NCBI GenBank assembly: GCA_044223665.1
Contig: JBGALT010000014.1
Span: 1 to 64,000, forward strand
From: JBBSAT01 sp044223665
GTDB taxonomy: Bacteria > Myxococcota_A > Polyangia > Polyangiales > Sandaracinaceae
Length of the DNA: 64,000 bases
Reading direction: 5' to 3'
Position numbers and translations under genes: made by a program. Numbering within the stretch: position 1 is the stretch's first letter; the number at the start of each line of letters is the position of its first letter. Positions 35,269 through 43,306 of the stretch are shown in pieces. A model generated the notes under the pieces. It was not told the DNA's origin. It saw only the letters and a list, made by a program, of their open reading frames with translations, and made no database searches.

Positions 35269-36114
35269 TCAGACGAGATCGCGCTCGAGCTCGGCGCGCA
35301 GCGCGCCGGCGTCGGTCGGTCGATCGGCCGGCCGCGGCGCCATCGCGCGCATCACGACCTGGACGACTGCCGGTGGAAGGTCGGGCCGCGACGACGAGAG
35401 CGGCTTGGCCTTGCCGGTGACGATGTCCATCATCAGCGCGCCCGGGTGCCGTCGCGCGGCCGCGAAGGGCAGCTCGCCGGACAGCGCTTCGTAGAGCACG
35501 ACGCCGAGCGCATAGAGATCGAGGCGCGCGTCGATCTGGCCCTGGCCGGTCAGGAGCTCGGGGGCCATGTACGCGGGCGTGCCGGTCAGCTCGCCGGTGC
35601 GGGTGAGCCGCTCGAGCCCCTCGATCTTCGAGAGGCCGAAGTCGACCAGCTTGATGGGGAAGGGTGCTCCGCTCGGCAGGTACACGTTCGCGGGCTTGAC
35701 GTCCCCGTGCACCACGCCGTGCGCGTGCACGGCCGCGAGCGTCTCGGCGAGCGCCAGCGCGATCGGACGGAGCGCGGTGACCGACATCGGGCCGCGCGCG
35801 ATCCGCGCTTCCAGCGTCTCGCCCTCGAGCAGCTCCATGACCGTGAAGGAGCGCTCGCTCTCGTCCTCGCCGACGTCGAGGATGCGCACCACCCCGGGGT
35901 GAACCAGCGCCTGCAGGACCGACGCCTCGCGGCGGAAGCGTCGCCGGATCGACGCGTCGCCGTGCAGCTGCGCCTTGAGCAGCTTCATCGCGACACGCGC
36001 GCCGCTGCGCAGATCTTCGGCTTCGTGGACGGTGCCCATCGCGCCCGCCGCGATCACGCGCAGGAGCCGGTAGCGGCCCTCGATGAGCGTGCCGTTCGGC
36101 GGGGCCGAGTGCAT
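35269..36114 (-). CDS. Hanks-type serine/threonine protein kinase
   Basis: A 281-residue kinase. The Gly-rich loop is IAAGAMGTVH, the lysine is in VAMKLLK, the catalytic loop is HGDVKPAN (HGD rather than HRD), DFG is in KLVDFGLSK and the P+1 region ends YMAPE. No membrane helix or sensor domain, so it is a soluble kinase-only protein. The ATG chosen gives the kinase a short leader; a GTG 22 codons upstream would overlap the metzincin gene. The Arg-to-Gly change in HRD suggests activation without activation-loop phosphorylation. Targets unknown. Confidence 0.92.
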   Translation of the reverse strand: MHSAPPNGTLIEGRYRLLRVIAAGAMGTVHEAEDLRSGARVAMKLLKAQLHGDASIRRRFRREASVLQALVHPGVVRILDVGEDESERSFTVMELLEGETLEARIARGPMSVTALRPIALALAETLAAVHAHGVVHGDVKPANVYLPSGAPFPIKLVDFGLSKIEGLERLTRTGELTGTPAYMAPELLTGQGQIDARLDLYALGVVLYEALSGELPFAAARRHPGALMMDIVTGKAKPLSSSRPDLPPAVVQVVMRAMAPRPADRPTDAGALRAELERDLV

Positions 36115-36145
36115 CGAGCGATCGTCCGGCGCGCTCGTGCCGGGG

Positions 36146-37603
36146 TCAAGAGAACGGCGCGATCGCGAGCTCGTCCCCACCGATGCGCACGCGCGCCGCG
36201 CCGGGCGGGGCGTCGGGCAGCACGAGCACGCGCTCGTCGCCGTCGTGGATCATCGGTGCGCGCTCGGTGCCGAGCGCCGCGCCCGCGGCGTCGAGCCAGG
36301 TGATCACGGTCACCTCGCGCGTGCGCGGCATGCGGAGCGAGCGGGCGCCGGCGACCACGGCGCCGCGTGGCGTGTCGAGACGCACCACGAGGTGCGGGCT
36401 CCGCGCGCGGGCCGAGAGCGCATGCACGGCCACGACGCGATCGAAGATGGCCGACCACGTGTAGTCGCTCGTCCACTCCGGGTCGCAGTAGCCCATGAAG
36501 TCGGACGCTTCGCTCGGCCCGAGCAGCGCTCCGGTGCGCGGGTCCCAGCCCCACTCGCCGATGGCTCCGTTCGCGTACGGGTAGCCAGTGTCGGCGCCCG
36601 AGGTATCGCAGGGCGCGTGGTAGCGACCGAGCTCGTGGCCGACCTCGTGGGCGAGCGTCCATGCCGAGTCGTCGCTCCCGAACCCGACGCCGCTGCCCAC
36701 GCGGAAGTCGGAGTCGGCGGGATCGTCCACCACGTAGCTCTGTCCCGTGACGCACGAGCCGCCGCAGTAGGCGGAGTACGTCGCGGCCGGTGCGACGAGC
36801 GCGTAGTAGTAGGCGTCGTCGGGCGCGCCGTCGGACACGCGCAGATCCATGAGCATCCCGTTCACGGCACCGAAGTCGACGTTGCCGGTGAAGGTGAGCG
36901 CGTCGTCCCAGGGCACGGGGTCGTGGACCGAGAGATCGAGGTGCGCGATCGGATAGAGCGCGAGCAGGAGATCGCGGACCTTCGCCTGCCACGCCGCCGA
37001 CGTGTCCGGCAGGCGGCCGCTCCGGGGGAGGCGCGCTGCGTGCGGAGCCGAGGTCGCCAGCGTGCCGCCGGGATCGACGAGGCGGACGGAGATCGACGCG
37101 GTCGACGTCATCTCGGTTGCGGGGATCTCCACGTCGAGCACGCTGGACGGATCGTCGTCCCGCGGGACGCCGCTCACGTTGCGGGTCAGCGTGTGCACGC
37201 CGACCACGCGCGCGCCCTCGCGCACCTCGACCTCGGCGCTCACGGCGCGGGGGCTCGCCGTGCTCGCGTACACGCGCACGAGCGCGCGGCGGCCGGCGAC
37301 GATGGGTGCGCTCCGCGTCGTCAGCGCCACTCCGCCGCTCGCGATGGAGACCCGGGTTCCCTCGAGCACGGCCAGACCCTCGAGCGTCACGCCTTCGGCC
37401 AGATGCGGCGTCGTCGGTGGCGCGCTCGCATCGTCGGTGCCCGCATCGGACGCAACCGCGCCGTCGTCGAGCGGCGCCGCATCGTCCGTGCTCCCCGCGT
37501 CGCGCGGCCGCGGCGAGCCGCAGCCAGAGCCCGCCGCGGCGAGCGCGATCAGAGCCGAGAGCGAGACGCGCAGCCACGCGCGCGGGCGTGCTTCGAGCGC
37601 CAC
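36146..37603 (-). CDS. Lipoprotein zinc metallopeptidase, metzincin-like
   Basis: A 485-residue predicted lipoprotein opening at GTG, one base after the upstream stop. The signal WLRVSLSALIALAAAGSGC has lipobox GSGC, followed by an Asp/Ala linker (DAGSTDDAAPLDDGAVASDAG). The zinc site HEVGHELGRYH (HExxHxxGxxH) lies near residues 321-331 and a Met-turn candidate ASDFMGYC follows some 45 residues later, the layout of metzincin peptidases. C-terminal 100 residues are beta-rich. It should digest protein outside the cytoplasm, perhaps as part of predation or matrix turnover (inference). Next to another secreted metallopeptidase gene. Confidence 0.85.
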   Translation of the reverse strand: MALEARPRAWLRVSLSALIALAAAGSGCGSPRPRDAGSTDDAAPLDDGAVASDAGTDDASAPPTTPHLAEGVTLEGLAVLEGTRVSIASGGVALTTRSAPIVAGRRALVRVYASTASPRAVSAEVEVREGARVVGVHTLTRNVSGVPRDDDPSSVLDVEIPATEMTSTASISVRLVDPGGTLATSAPHAARLPRSGRLPDTSAAWQAKVRDLLLALYPIAHLDLSVHDPVPWDDALTFTGNVDFGAVNGMLMDLRVSDGAPDDAYYYALVAPAATYSAYCGGSCVTGQSYVVDDPADSDFRVGSGVGFGSDDSAWTLAHEVGHELGRYHAPCDTSGADTGYPYANGAIGEWGWDPRTGALLGPSEASDFMGYCDPEWTSDYTWSAIFDRVVAVHALSARARSPHLVVRLDTPRGAVVAGARSLRMPRTREVTVITWLDAAGAALGTERAPMIHDGDERVLVLPDAPPGAARVRIGGDELAIAPFS

Positions 37604-37604
37604 G

Positions 37605-38813
37605 TCAGGGCGCCTCGAAGGGCTCGGCCGGCAGATCTCCGAACGTGAGCGCGCTGCCCTCGACCTCCGAGACGCGCACGTGGATGTGGTTGTCGTGGTT
37701 GGGCCAGTGCTGGATGTGCACGCCGTCGGTGAAGAGGCCGGAGAGGCCGACCTCGATCTGGCCCGCGCTCACCGCGGTATCGAGCCCGGCGAAGACGGTG
37801 GGATGCAGCTCGCGATCGAGGAAGCACATCGTCACGCGGCCGGTCGCGAAGAAGTCGGCGAAGAAGCGCGCGTTGGCGACGCCGTCGAGGCCGCTCTCGG
37901 TGCCGGCGACACACTCGCGGCCGTCGGCCGTCTGCTCGGTCGTGCAGTAGCTGCGCCACACGCTCTGGCCATCGGTGCCGTAGAGCGAGAGGTCGACGTC
38001 CTTGCCGCGCTGGTGCGAGGCGTGGCGCGGCGCGCCCACGTCGGTCCCGGGCGTCAGGCCGTCCCACTGCGAGAGATCCTCGGGGACGAAGGGCGAGAGC
38101 CCGGCGGCGCGCATCGGGTGCCCCGCGTGCCGGAGGAACATCACGAGGTCGCGGCGCCCGTACTGGTAGCGGAACACGGTGCTCGCGGTGTGGTCGTAGC
38201 CGTCGACGAGCGGATCGTTCGGCAGCGGGAGCTGCAGCAAGTGGGCGCAGTCGCTCGCGCAGCTCGCGCCGTCGGCGAACGGAACGCGGGTGATCGTGAG
38301 CGTCACGTCGAGATCGCTCGCGCCCGTGCCTCGAAGGCGCGCCCAGAACGTGCGCGGCTCGGACGGGTCGAAGACCGCCAGCGTGCGCAGGCCGCGGCCC
38401 GCGTCGGTGGTCCCGAGCACGCTCGCGTCGGAGCCGTCCCAGCGCAGTACGTCCATCTCGAGGTCGGCATCCTCCGGAGCGAAGCGCGCGAAGAAGGTGA
38501 CGTGCTCGGTCGGCGCTGCGTCGATCCGCACGACGACCTCGCCGCCCGAGGGCACCTGCAGTGTCGTCTCGCCATCCGCGCCCGGCTGCTCGCCCGGCAC
38601 GGCGCCCGGCGGAGCGATGCCGGCCCGGGGCGTGCCGGCATCCGGATCCGGGCTCGCCGCATCGACGGGCCGGCCCCCTCCGTCGCCGAGCGCGAGCGCG
38701 TCGCCGCTCGGCCCTGCGTCCGACGACGGAGCGAGCTCCACGCCGCCGCACCCCGCGACCGCGGCAGCGAAGGCCAACACCAGGGGCGATGCGCGCATCG
38801 TGCGAGCATGCAT
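37605..38813 (-). CDS. MepA-like (LAS family) murein endopeptidase lipoprotein
   Basis: A 402-residue predicted lipoprotein with signal RASPLVLAFAAAVAGC (lipobox VAGC) and a Gly/Asp/Pro linker. A beta-rich domain (about 80-175) precedes a catalytic region with HQRGKDVDL (HxxGxDxD) near residue 270 and NHDNHIHVRV near 372, the zinc ligands of penicillin-insensitive murein endopeptidases (MepA) and other LAS peptidases. Such enzymes cut peptidoglycan cross-links. It is followed after one base by the metzincin gene, so both are co-expressed. The 5' 98 bases of this gene plus 42 upstream bases recur 935 bp away. A second ATG at 38798 is the likelier start. Confidence 0.84.
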   Translation of the reverse strand: MHARTMRASPLVLAFAAAVAGCGGVELAPSSDAGPSGDALALGDGGGRPVDAASPDPDAGTPRAGIAPPGAVPGEQPGADGETTLQVPSGGEVVVRIDAAPTEHVTFFARFAPEDADLEMDVLRWDGSDASVLGTTDAGRGLRTLAVFDPSEPRTFWARLRGTGASDLDVTLTITRVPFADGASCASDCAHLLQLPLPNDPLVDGYDHTASTVFRYQYGRRDLVMFLRHAGHPMRAAGLSPFVPEDLSQWDGLTPGTDVGAPRHASHQRGKDVDLSLYGTDGQSVWRSYCTTEQTADGRECVAGTESGLDGVANARFFADFFATGRVTMCFLDRELHPTVFAGLDTAVSAGQIEVGLSGLFTDGVHIQHWPNHDNHIHVRVSEVEGSALTFGDLPAEPFEAP

Positions 38814-38840
38814 CGGCCCGGCGGCGCGAAGGAAGCCCCC
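38701..38840. repeat. 140 bp direct repeat, copy 1 (5' end of MepA-like gene)
   Basis: This stretch, covering the first 32 codons and upstream leader of the MepA-like gene, is repeated without gaps at 39636-39775. By eye I count four differences: three inside the shared block and one at the last base. The similarity stops abruptly at both left borders. Confidence 0.95.
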
Positions 38841-38905
38841 CGCGCCGTGGTACTTCGACCTGAACCGCCCGAGTGATTTTCTCGTCGAGCGATGTAGAGA
38901 CCGCG

Positions 38906-38921
38906 AGGTCGGCTCCGACCT
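38906..38921 (+). promoter_or_regulatory. 16 bp palindrome upstream of VOC gene
   Basis: AGGTCGG-CT-CCGACCT is a perfect 7+7 bp inverted repeat 32 bases before the VOC gene start, where a repressor or activator dimer could bind. No cognate regulator gene is adjacent. Confidence 0.35.
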
Positions 38922-38953
38922 AGTTGCATCCCTCAGGAAAGAAGGAGCCTTCG

Positions 38954-39415
38954 ATGACCACCGCCCCCGTTCGCGTTCCCTCCGTCACGCCCTTCCTCTG
39001 GCTCGAGCGCGACGCGCAAGCCGCCGCCGAGCGCTACGCCGCCATCTTCCCGGGCGCACGCGTGCTCGAGTCGTCGCCGCAGAGCGCCGCCGTCGAGGTC
39101 GTCGGGCAGACGATCATCTTGTTCAACGGCGGCCCCACGTACCGATTGAACACGGCGTTCTCGCTCTTCGTCTCGTGCGAGACGCAGCGCGAGATCGATC
39201 AGTACTGGGCGGCCTTGCTGGAGGGCGGCGGCAAGCCGACGCAATGCGGTTGGCTCGAGGACCGCTTCGGCGTCACGTGGCAAGTGGTCCCGGCGAACCT
39301 GCGCAAGTGGATTGGTGGCCCCGACGCCGCCGGCACCAAGCGCGCCTTCGAGGCGATGCTCGCGATGCAGAAGCTCGACATCGCCGCGCTCGAGCGCGCG
39401 TACGCCGGGAAGTAG
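38954..39415 (+). CDS. VOC-family (PhnB/glyoxalase-like) protein
   Basis: A 153-residue protein of the vicinal-oxygen-chelate superfamily, PhnB-like branch. It opens with SVTPFLWLERDAQAAAERYAAIFPGA and has ILFNGGP and WLEDRFGVTWQVVP, all typical of that branch. A strong GAAGGAGCC ribosome binding site precedes ATG. Members include metal-dependent enzymes and resistance proteins, and many are of unknown role; no substrate can be assigned. It is flanked on both sides by the 140 bp direct repeat, which suggests the segment arose in a duplication. Confidence 0.9.
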   Translation: MTTAPVRVPSVTPFLWLERDAQAAAERYAAIFPGARVLESSPQSAAVEVVGQTIILFNGGPTYRLNTAFSLFVSCETQREIDQYWAALLEGGGKPTQCGWLEDRFGVTWQVVPANLRKWIGGPDAAGTKRAFEAMLAMQKLDIAALERAYAGK

Positions 39416-39635
39416 CGTTCATCGGCTCGCCGGAGCGAGCACGGCGCCGAGATCGGATGCCAGTGCTGAGCGGACGAAGCGCGGCGACCACGAGCGAGAC
39501 GCCGCAGCGGAGCTCGTGGCCGTCGACGACGTCGCGCGTCGTCCACCTCGGTTACCGATCCCGTGATCACGTAGTAGGCACGCGATGCGCGGCCTTCGAG
39601 GCGAAACCCCGGCTGACCCTCGAGTGTCTCCCGCC

Positions 39636-39733
39636 TCGCCGCTCGGCCCTGCGTCCGACGACGGAGCGAGCTCCACGCCGCCGCACCCCGCGACCGCGGC
39701 AGCGAAGGCCAACATCAGAGGCGATGCGCGCAT
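39636..39733 (-). pseudogene. Truncated copy of the MepA-like lipoprotein gene start
   Basis: The reading frame from ATG 39733 encodes RASPLMLAFAAAVAGCGG and onward for 32 codons, matching the MepA-like lipoprotein signal peptide and early linker almost exactly. It then departs into unrelated sequence with no linker or enzyme domain (the frame happens to stay open to 39419). It is a remnant of a partial duplication. The rest of the 397-base gap 39416-39812 shows no other gene or recognisable site. Confidence 0.8.
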
Positions 39734-39775
39734 CGTGCGAGCCTGCATCGGCCCGGCGGCGCGAAGGAAGCCCCT
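39636..39775. repeat. 140 bp direct repeat, copy 2
   Basis: Second copy of 38701-38840, shifted by exactly 935 bases with no insertion or deletion. It contains the signal-peptide codons and leader of a lipoprotein gene but not the remainder of that gene. Confidence 0.95.
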
Positions 39776-39812
39776 CCCAGTCGGGCCGCGTGTGATCACA
39801 CCCAGTCGGGCT

Positions 39813-40262
39813 TCAGCGCGCGGCGGCCTCCGCGCGCTCCTTCAGCGCACGCGCCGTCTCGTCGAAGCCGCGCTGCACGTGCTTGCCGTAGAGGGCCATC
39901 ACGAGCGGGACGATCGCGCCGGCGAAGCGATCGACGCTCACGTAACGCGTGCGGCCGCCACCGAGGTCCTCGAGGCGCTGGGTTCGGTTCGCGTGCAGGA
40001 CCGTGCGGTGCACCATCGTGGTGCCCCAGCCGAGCTCTTCGCCCTCGACGAACGAGGTCATCACCTCGGGCTGGCGCATCGTCTTCTGGCCGCGGCCCTT
40101 CATCGCGACGTGCAAGATCACCGGCTCGCCGATCTTCAGCGTCGTGTCGATGCGCGGCGTGAACGGGTTCCACTCGCCGTAGCGGGGGATGTCGACGAGG
40201 ATCGACCACACGTGCGCGCGCGGCGCCTCGATCTCGATCTCGGTGCGGATGTCGGTCGGCAC
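39813..40262 (-). CDS. SRPBCC-family ligand-binding protein
   Basis: A 149-residue protein of the START/SRPBCC (polyketide cyclase-like) fold. The pattern TEIEIEAPRAHVWSILVDIPRYGEWNPF at the start is diagnostic for the family, ending with the long C-terminal helix FDETARALKERAEAA. It starts at GTG. These proteins bind hydrophobic ligands; no ligand can be named. It is 10 bases downstream of a small membrane protein gene on the same strand. Confidence 0.9.
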   Translation of the reverse strand: MPTDIRTEIEIEAPRAHVWSILVDIPRYGEWNPFTPRIDTTLKIGEPVILHVAMKGRGQKTMRQPEVMTSFVEGEELGWGTTMVHRTVLHANRTQRLEDLGGGRTRYVSVDRFAGAIVPLVMALYGKHVQRGFDETARALKERAEAAAR

Positions 40263-40272
40263 GTGAGCCTCG

Positions 40273-40593
40273 CTACGCCCGCGAGGCGCGCATGGGCGGC
40301 GCCCCGCTCTCGACCCACTCGAGATCCTGCTCGGCCTGCTCGATCAGGTGACGACACTCGCGGCGCCGCACCCAGAGCAGGTAGGCCTGCGTCGCGACGA
40401 GGCAGGGTGCTGCGAGCACGGCGAGCGCGATCCACAGCGGCGCGACGCCGAAGATCATCATCGGCACCACCACGAGCACCGAGAGCCCGAGCCAGTGCTT
40501 GCGGCTCCACTGGCGGTCGAGGACCTGGATCTCGGCCTCGAGCCGCTGGATCTCGGCGCGGAGGAGGTCGGCTCGCTGCTTGGAAGGCGCCAC
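40273..40593 (-). CDS. Small membrane protein with N-terminal coiled coil
   Basis: A 106-residue protein starting at GTG. Residues 5-35 form a coiled-coil-like helix (RADLLRAEIQRLEAEIQVLD), then two transmembrane helices (about 35-52 and 55-73) and a charged C-terminus. No recognised family. It lies between the SRPBCC gene and the YdeI-like gene in one minus-strand run. Confidence 0.7.
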   Translation of the reverse strand: MAPSKQRADLLRAEIQRLEAEIQVLDRQWSRKHWLGLSVLVVVPMMIFGVAPLWIALAVLAAPCLVATQAYLLWVRRRECRHLIEQAEQDLEWVESGAPPMRASRA

Positions 40594-40632
40594 GACGCTG
40601 GCTCTACCACGCGCCCTGGGTGGCGGCTCGGC

Positions 40633-41277
40633 TCATCCGCGCCGAGGGCTCGGAGCCTTCTTCTTCGACGCAGGCCTGGGCGCGACCTTCTTCGTCGGGG
40701 TCTTGGCGTAAGAGAGCGGCCCGATCGGGCGGGCCGCGGCGCTCGCCTCGATCAGCTGGGCGAGCCGCCGGGCGCGTGTCTCGGGCTTCTTGGCGCTCAC
40801 GACCCAGTGCGTCGCGGAGCGGCGGTACCACGGCGCCTGCGCATCGAAGTAGGCGGCCGCCTTCTTCTTCGCGCGGAGCTGCTTCTCCTCGTCCGGCCCG
40901 AGCCGCGCCTCGGTCTTCTGCTCGAACGAGTAGACCGCCGTGCGCTTCTCGCTGCGGCGCTCGAAGGCGGCGAGACCCGCCGGCCGCAGACGTCCCTCGG
41001 CGCGGAGCACCTCGATCCGCGCCACGTTCACCGCGCTCCAGATGCTCGTCGGCTTCCGCGGCGTGAACCGGATCGTGTAGGCCTCGTCCCCGAGGCTGCG
41101 GCGCACGCCGTCGATCCAGCCGAACGAGAGCGCCTCGTCCACCGCCTCGGGCCACGTGAGGCTCGGCTTGCCGGTGGCGCGCTTGTGGAATCCGACGACG
41201 AGCTCGGTCTCGCCCTGGTGATGGGCCTCGAGCCACGCGCGGAACGCGAGCGGACCGTCGAAGAAGATCGGCTTCAC
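40633..41277 (-). CDS. YdeI/OmpD-associated family protein
   Basis: A 214-residue protein of the YdeI family (bacteriocin-protection/OmpD-associated). Family features are FFDGPLAFRAWLEAHH, SLTWPEAVDEALSFGWIDG, and FTPRKPTSIWSAVNVARIE. The C-terminal 30 residues are Lys/Arg/Pro-rich. GTG start. In Salmonella a homologue contributes to peptide resistance; general function is not known. Downstream of the large export operon, separated by 32 bases from its last gene on the same strand. Confidence 0.88.
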   Translation of the reverse strand: MKPIFFDGPLAFRAWLEAHHQGETELVVGFHKRATGKPSLTWPEAVDEALSFGWIDGVRRSLGDEAYTIRFTPRKPTSIWSAVNVARIEVLRAEGRLRPAGLAAFERRSEKRTAVYSFEQKTEARLGPDEEKQLRAKKKAAAYFDAQAPWYRRSATHWVVSAKKPETRARRLAQLIEASAAARPIGPLSYAKTPTKKVAPRPASKKKAPSPRRG

Positions 41278-41309
41278 CCGCCGAGCATCGCGCGGCGCGC
41301 GCGCGCGGT

Positions 41310-42599
41310 TCAATCGTAGATGCGCGCCTGGAGGAAGATCGTGATCGGCGAGCTGCCCCACTCGCTGCGCGGGATCCCCGCGAGCGGGGAGGTGCCCCAC
41401 GGGAAAGCGCCGGTGAGCACCAGCGTGAGCGCGTCGCTGGTGATCCAGGTGAAGCCGGTGGTCACCATGCCGGAGGCGTCGACCGGGCTCTGGAAGTAGG
41501 TGACGGCCCACGAGAGGTCGTCGGCGAGGTCGGTCGAGAGCGCGAGCGCGAGCGCATGGCGGCCGAAGATCTGGCTGTCGCCGCGCGCCAGGCGATTGCG
41601 GAACGCGGCGTCGAAGAGGATGTGCGGATCGCGGCCGACGTTCTCCACGCCGAAGCCCGAGTAGTGGTACTCGGCGACCACGCGGATCCCGCGGAACAGG
41701 TCGATGTTGTACGAGCCGCCGACGATGCCCTTGGCGACGACGTCGTGCGTGCCGAGAAACCCGCCGTCGACGCCCTGACCGTCGGTGCCGAACATCGCGT
41801 ACTCGCCGTGCACCTCGGCGTCGCCCACGGTCGCCGAGAGCGCGACGCCGAGCACGTTGTCGTCGCCGCGGCGCCCCAGGATCACCTCGCCGTCGACGTC
41901 GCCCACGACCGCGCGCACGCGGCCGAGCACCGACCAGCTCGCGAGCGAGCCGGACTCCACGTTGCCGAAGACCGCGATCACGTCGGCGGAGAGCTCGCGA
42001 AGATCGGGGAGGCGAAACTCGGCGTGCACGGCGTCCACGCCGCGCCGCCACTCTCGATCCACCTCGGCCGGCGAGAAGGGCGAGAAGAAGTCGACGGCGC
42101 TGAAGAGCACGCCGCGCCCGAGGCCGATCGGCTGGCGCCCGACGGTCAGCTCCATCACCGGCAGGTGCAGCGCGAAGAACGCGCGATCGATCTCGTGCCG
42201 ATGCGTGAAGGTCGGCGCGTCGTCCACGATCGCCCAGTCGAGCGCGGTGAGACGGAACGGAGGCGTCGTCGTCGAAGGGAGCAGGCCCGTGCCGATGCCG
42301 TTGCCCGACGAGGCGAGCGCGCGGTGCTCGTAGGCGACCTGCATCGTGAGGTAGTGCGTGAGGCGCGCGTTGAGCTCGAAGCGCAGCCGGAACAGGCCCG
42401 CGCCGCCGACCTGCTCGGCCACCATCGGATCGTCGGGCGGGAACGAGAGGAGCCAGCTGCCCTTCAGCGCGCTCCGCAGCGTGAGCCGGAATTCGCCGTC
42501 GTCGCTCTCGTAGAGATCGCGCGCCTCGGCCACGCCCGGCGCGCCGAGGGTCGCCAGGGCGAGCGTCGCCGCCACCGCCATGCGCAGCCGTGCGTGCAT
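41310..42599 (-). CDS. Outer-membrane beta-barrel protein of an ABC export operon
   Basis: A 429-residue protein with a cleavable signal peptide (about 26 residues, GVAEARD) and an alternating amphipathic strand pattern to a terminal aromatic-containing strand (SSPITIFLQARIYD), typical of an outer-membrane barrel. Segments such as ELTVGRQPIGLGRGVLFSAVD and YNIDLFRGIRVVAEYHY fit porin-like strands. Its start overlaps the tetR stop by one base (TGATG). Last gene of the six-gene operon with LolA-like, two FtsX permeases, LolD-type ATPase and TetR; it may be the outer-membrane exit or acceptor. Confidence 0.82.
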   Translation of the reverse strand: MHARLRMAVAATLALATLGAPGVAEARDLYESDDGEFRLTLRSALKGSWLLSFPPDDPMVAEQVGGAGLFRLRFELNARLTHYLTMQVAYEHRALASSGNGIGTGLLPSTTTPPFRLTALDWAIVDDAPTFTHRHEIDRAFFALHLPVMELTVGRQPIGLGRGVLFSAVDFFSPFSPAEVDREWRRGVDAVHAEFRLPDLRELSADVIAVFGNVESGSLASWSVLGRVRAVVGDVDGEVILGRRGDDNVLGVALSATVGDAEVHGEYAMFGTDGQGVDGGFLGTHDVVAKGIVGGSYNIDLFRGIRVVAEYHYSGFGVENVGRDPHILFDAAFRNRLARGDSQIFGRHALALALSTDLADDLSWAVTYFQSPVDASGMVTTGFTWITSDALTLVLTGAFPWGTSPLAGIPRSEWGSSPITIFLQARIYD

Positions 42600-43306
42600 C
42601 AGGGCTTCTTCGCCGACGGCATCCCGCCCACGCCGTGCACGAGCATGTCGGCGATGGCGTTCGCGAGCTGGTCGATGGTCCGGTTCGGGAGCAGCTGCTG
42701 GACGAGCTTGGTGGACGCGAGGCCGAGCGTGATCACGGCCTCGGCGCGGCGGCGCTTCTCGGCCACGTCGAGCCGGCCGGGCGCCGCGTCCTCGATGAGC
42801 TGCATCACGAAGTCGACGCCCTCTTCGGTGCGCGTGACGGCCTCTGTGTCGCCCGCATCCTCGAGCGCCGCCTCGAGCTCGGCGTCGCCCGACATCAGCT
42901 TCGCGATGAGGGGCAGATCGTGCGACGCCTTCAGCGCCAGCACGATCCAGAAGTGGAGGCGGTCCTCCTTGGCGATCGAGCCGTCGAAGAAGCGCGCGAT
43001 CTGCGCCCGCATGCTGGCCTTCTCGAGCGCGATCGCGTGGACGAGGAGCTGCCCCTTGTTCGGGAAGTAGAGGTAGACGGTACCCTTGGCGACCTCGGCG
43101 CGGCGCGCGACGTCGTCGATGCTCGTCTTGCGGTAGCCGTGGGCGCGGAACAGCTCGTAGGCGGCGCGCAGGATGCGGCGGCGCTTTCGGGCGCTCGGCG
43201 ACTCGTCGCCGTCCTTGCCCAGCATCTCCTCGAAGCGGCGATCGACGTCGGCCTGGCTGTGGATGCCGCGCCGGGGCTTCTTCGCGTCCGGATCCGAGGT
43301 GCTCAC
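42599..43306 (-). CDS. TetR-family transcriptional regulator
   Basis: A 235-residue repressor. The N-terminal helix-turn-helix covers about residues 40-90: RRRILRAAYELFRAHGYRK and VAKGTVYLYFPNKGQLL are classic TetR. The ligand-binding C-terminal domain is helical. It starts at GTG overlapping the ATPase stop by 4 bases. Being inside the operon and given the perfect palindrome upstream of the first gene, it probably represses its own operon and is released by the exported substrate or a related molecule. Confidence 0.93.
   Translation of the reverse strand: MSTSDPDAKKPRRGIHSQADVDRRFEEMLGKDGDESPSARKRRRILRAAYELFRAHGYRKTSIDDVARRAEVAKGTVYLYFPNKGQLLVHAIALEKASMRAQIARFFDGSIAKEDRLHFWIVLALKASHDLPLIAKLMSGDAELEAALEDAGDTEAVTRTEEGVDFVMQLIEDAAPGRLDVAEKRRRAEAVITLGLASTKLVQQLLPNRTIDQLANAIADMLVHGVGGMPSAKKP

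Noticed and set aside
39419..39635. Remaining open frame after the truncated lipoprotein copy
   Set aside because: Sequence downstream of the repeat is Ser/Arg-rich with no similarity to the parent gene; open only by chance in GC-rich DNA.
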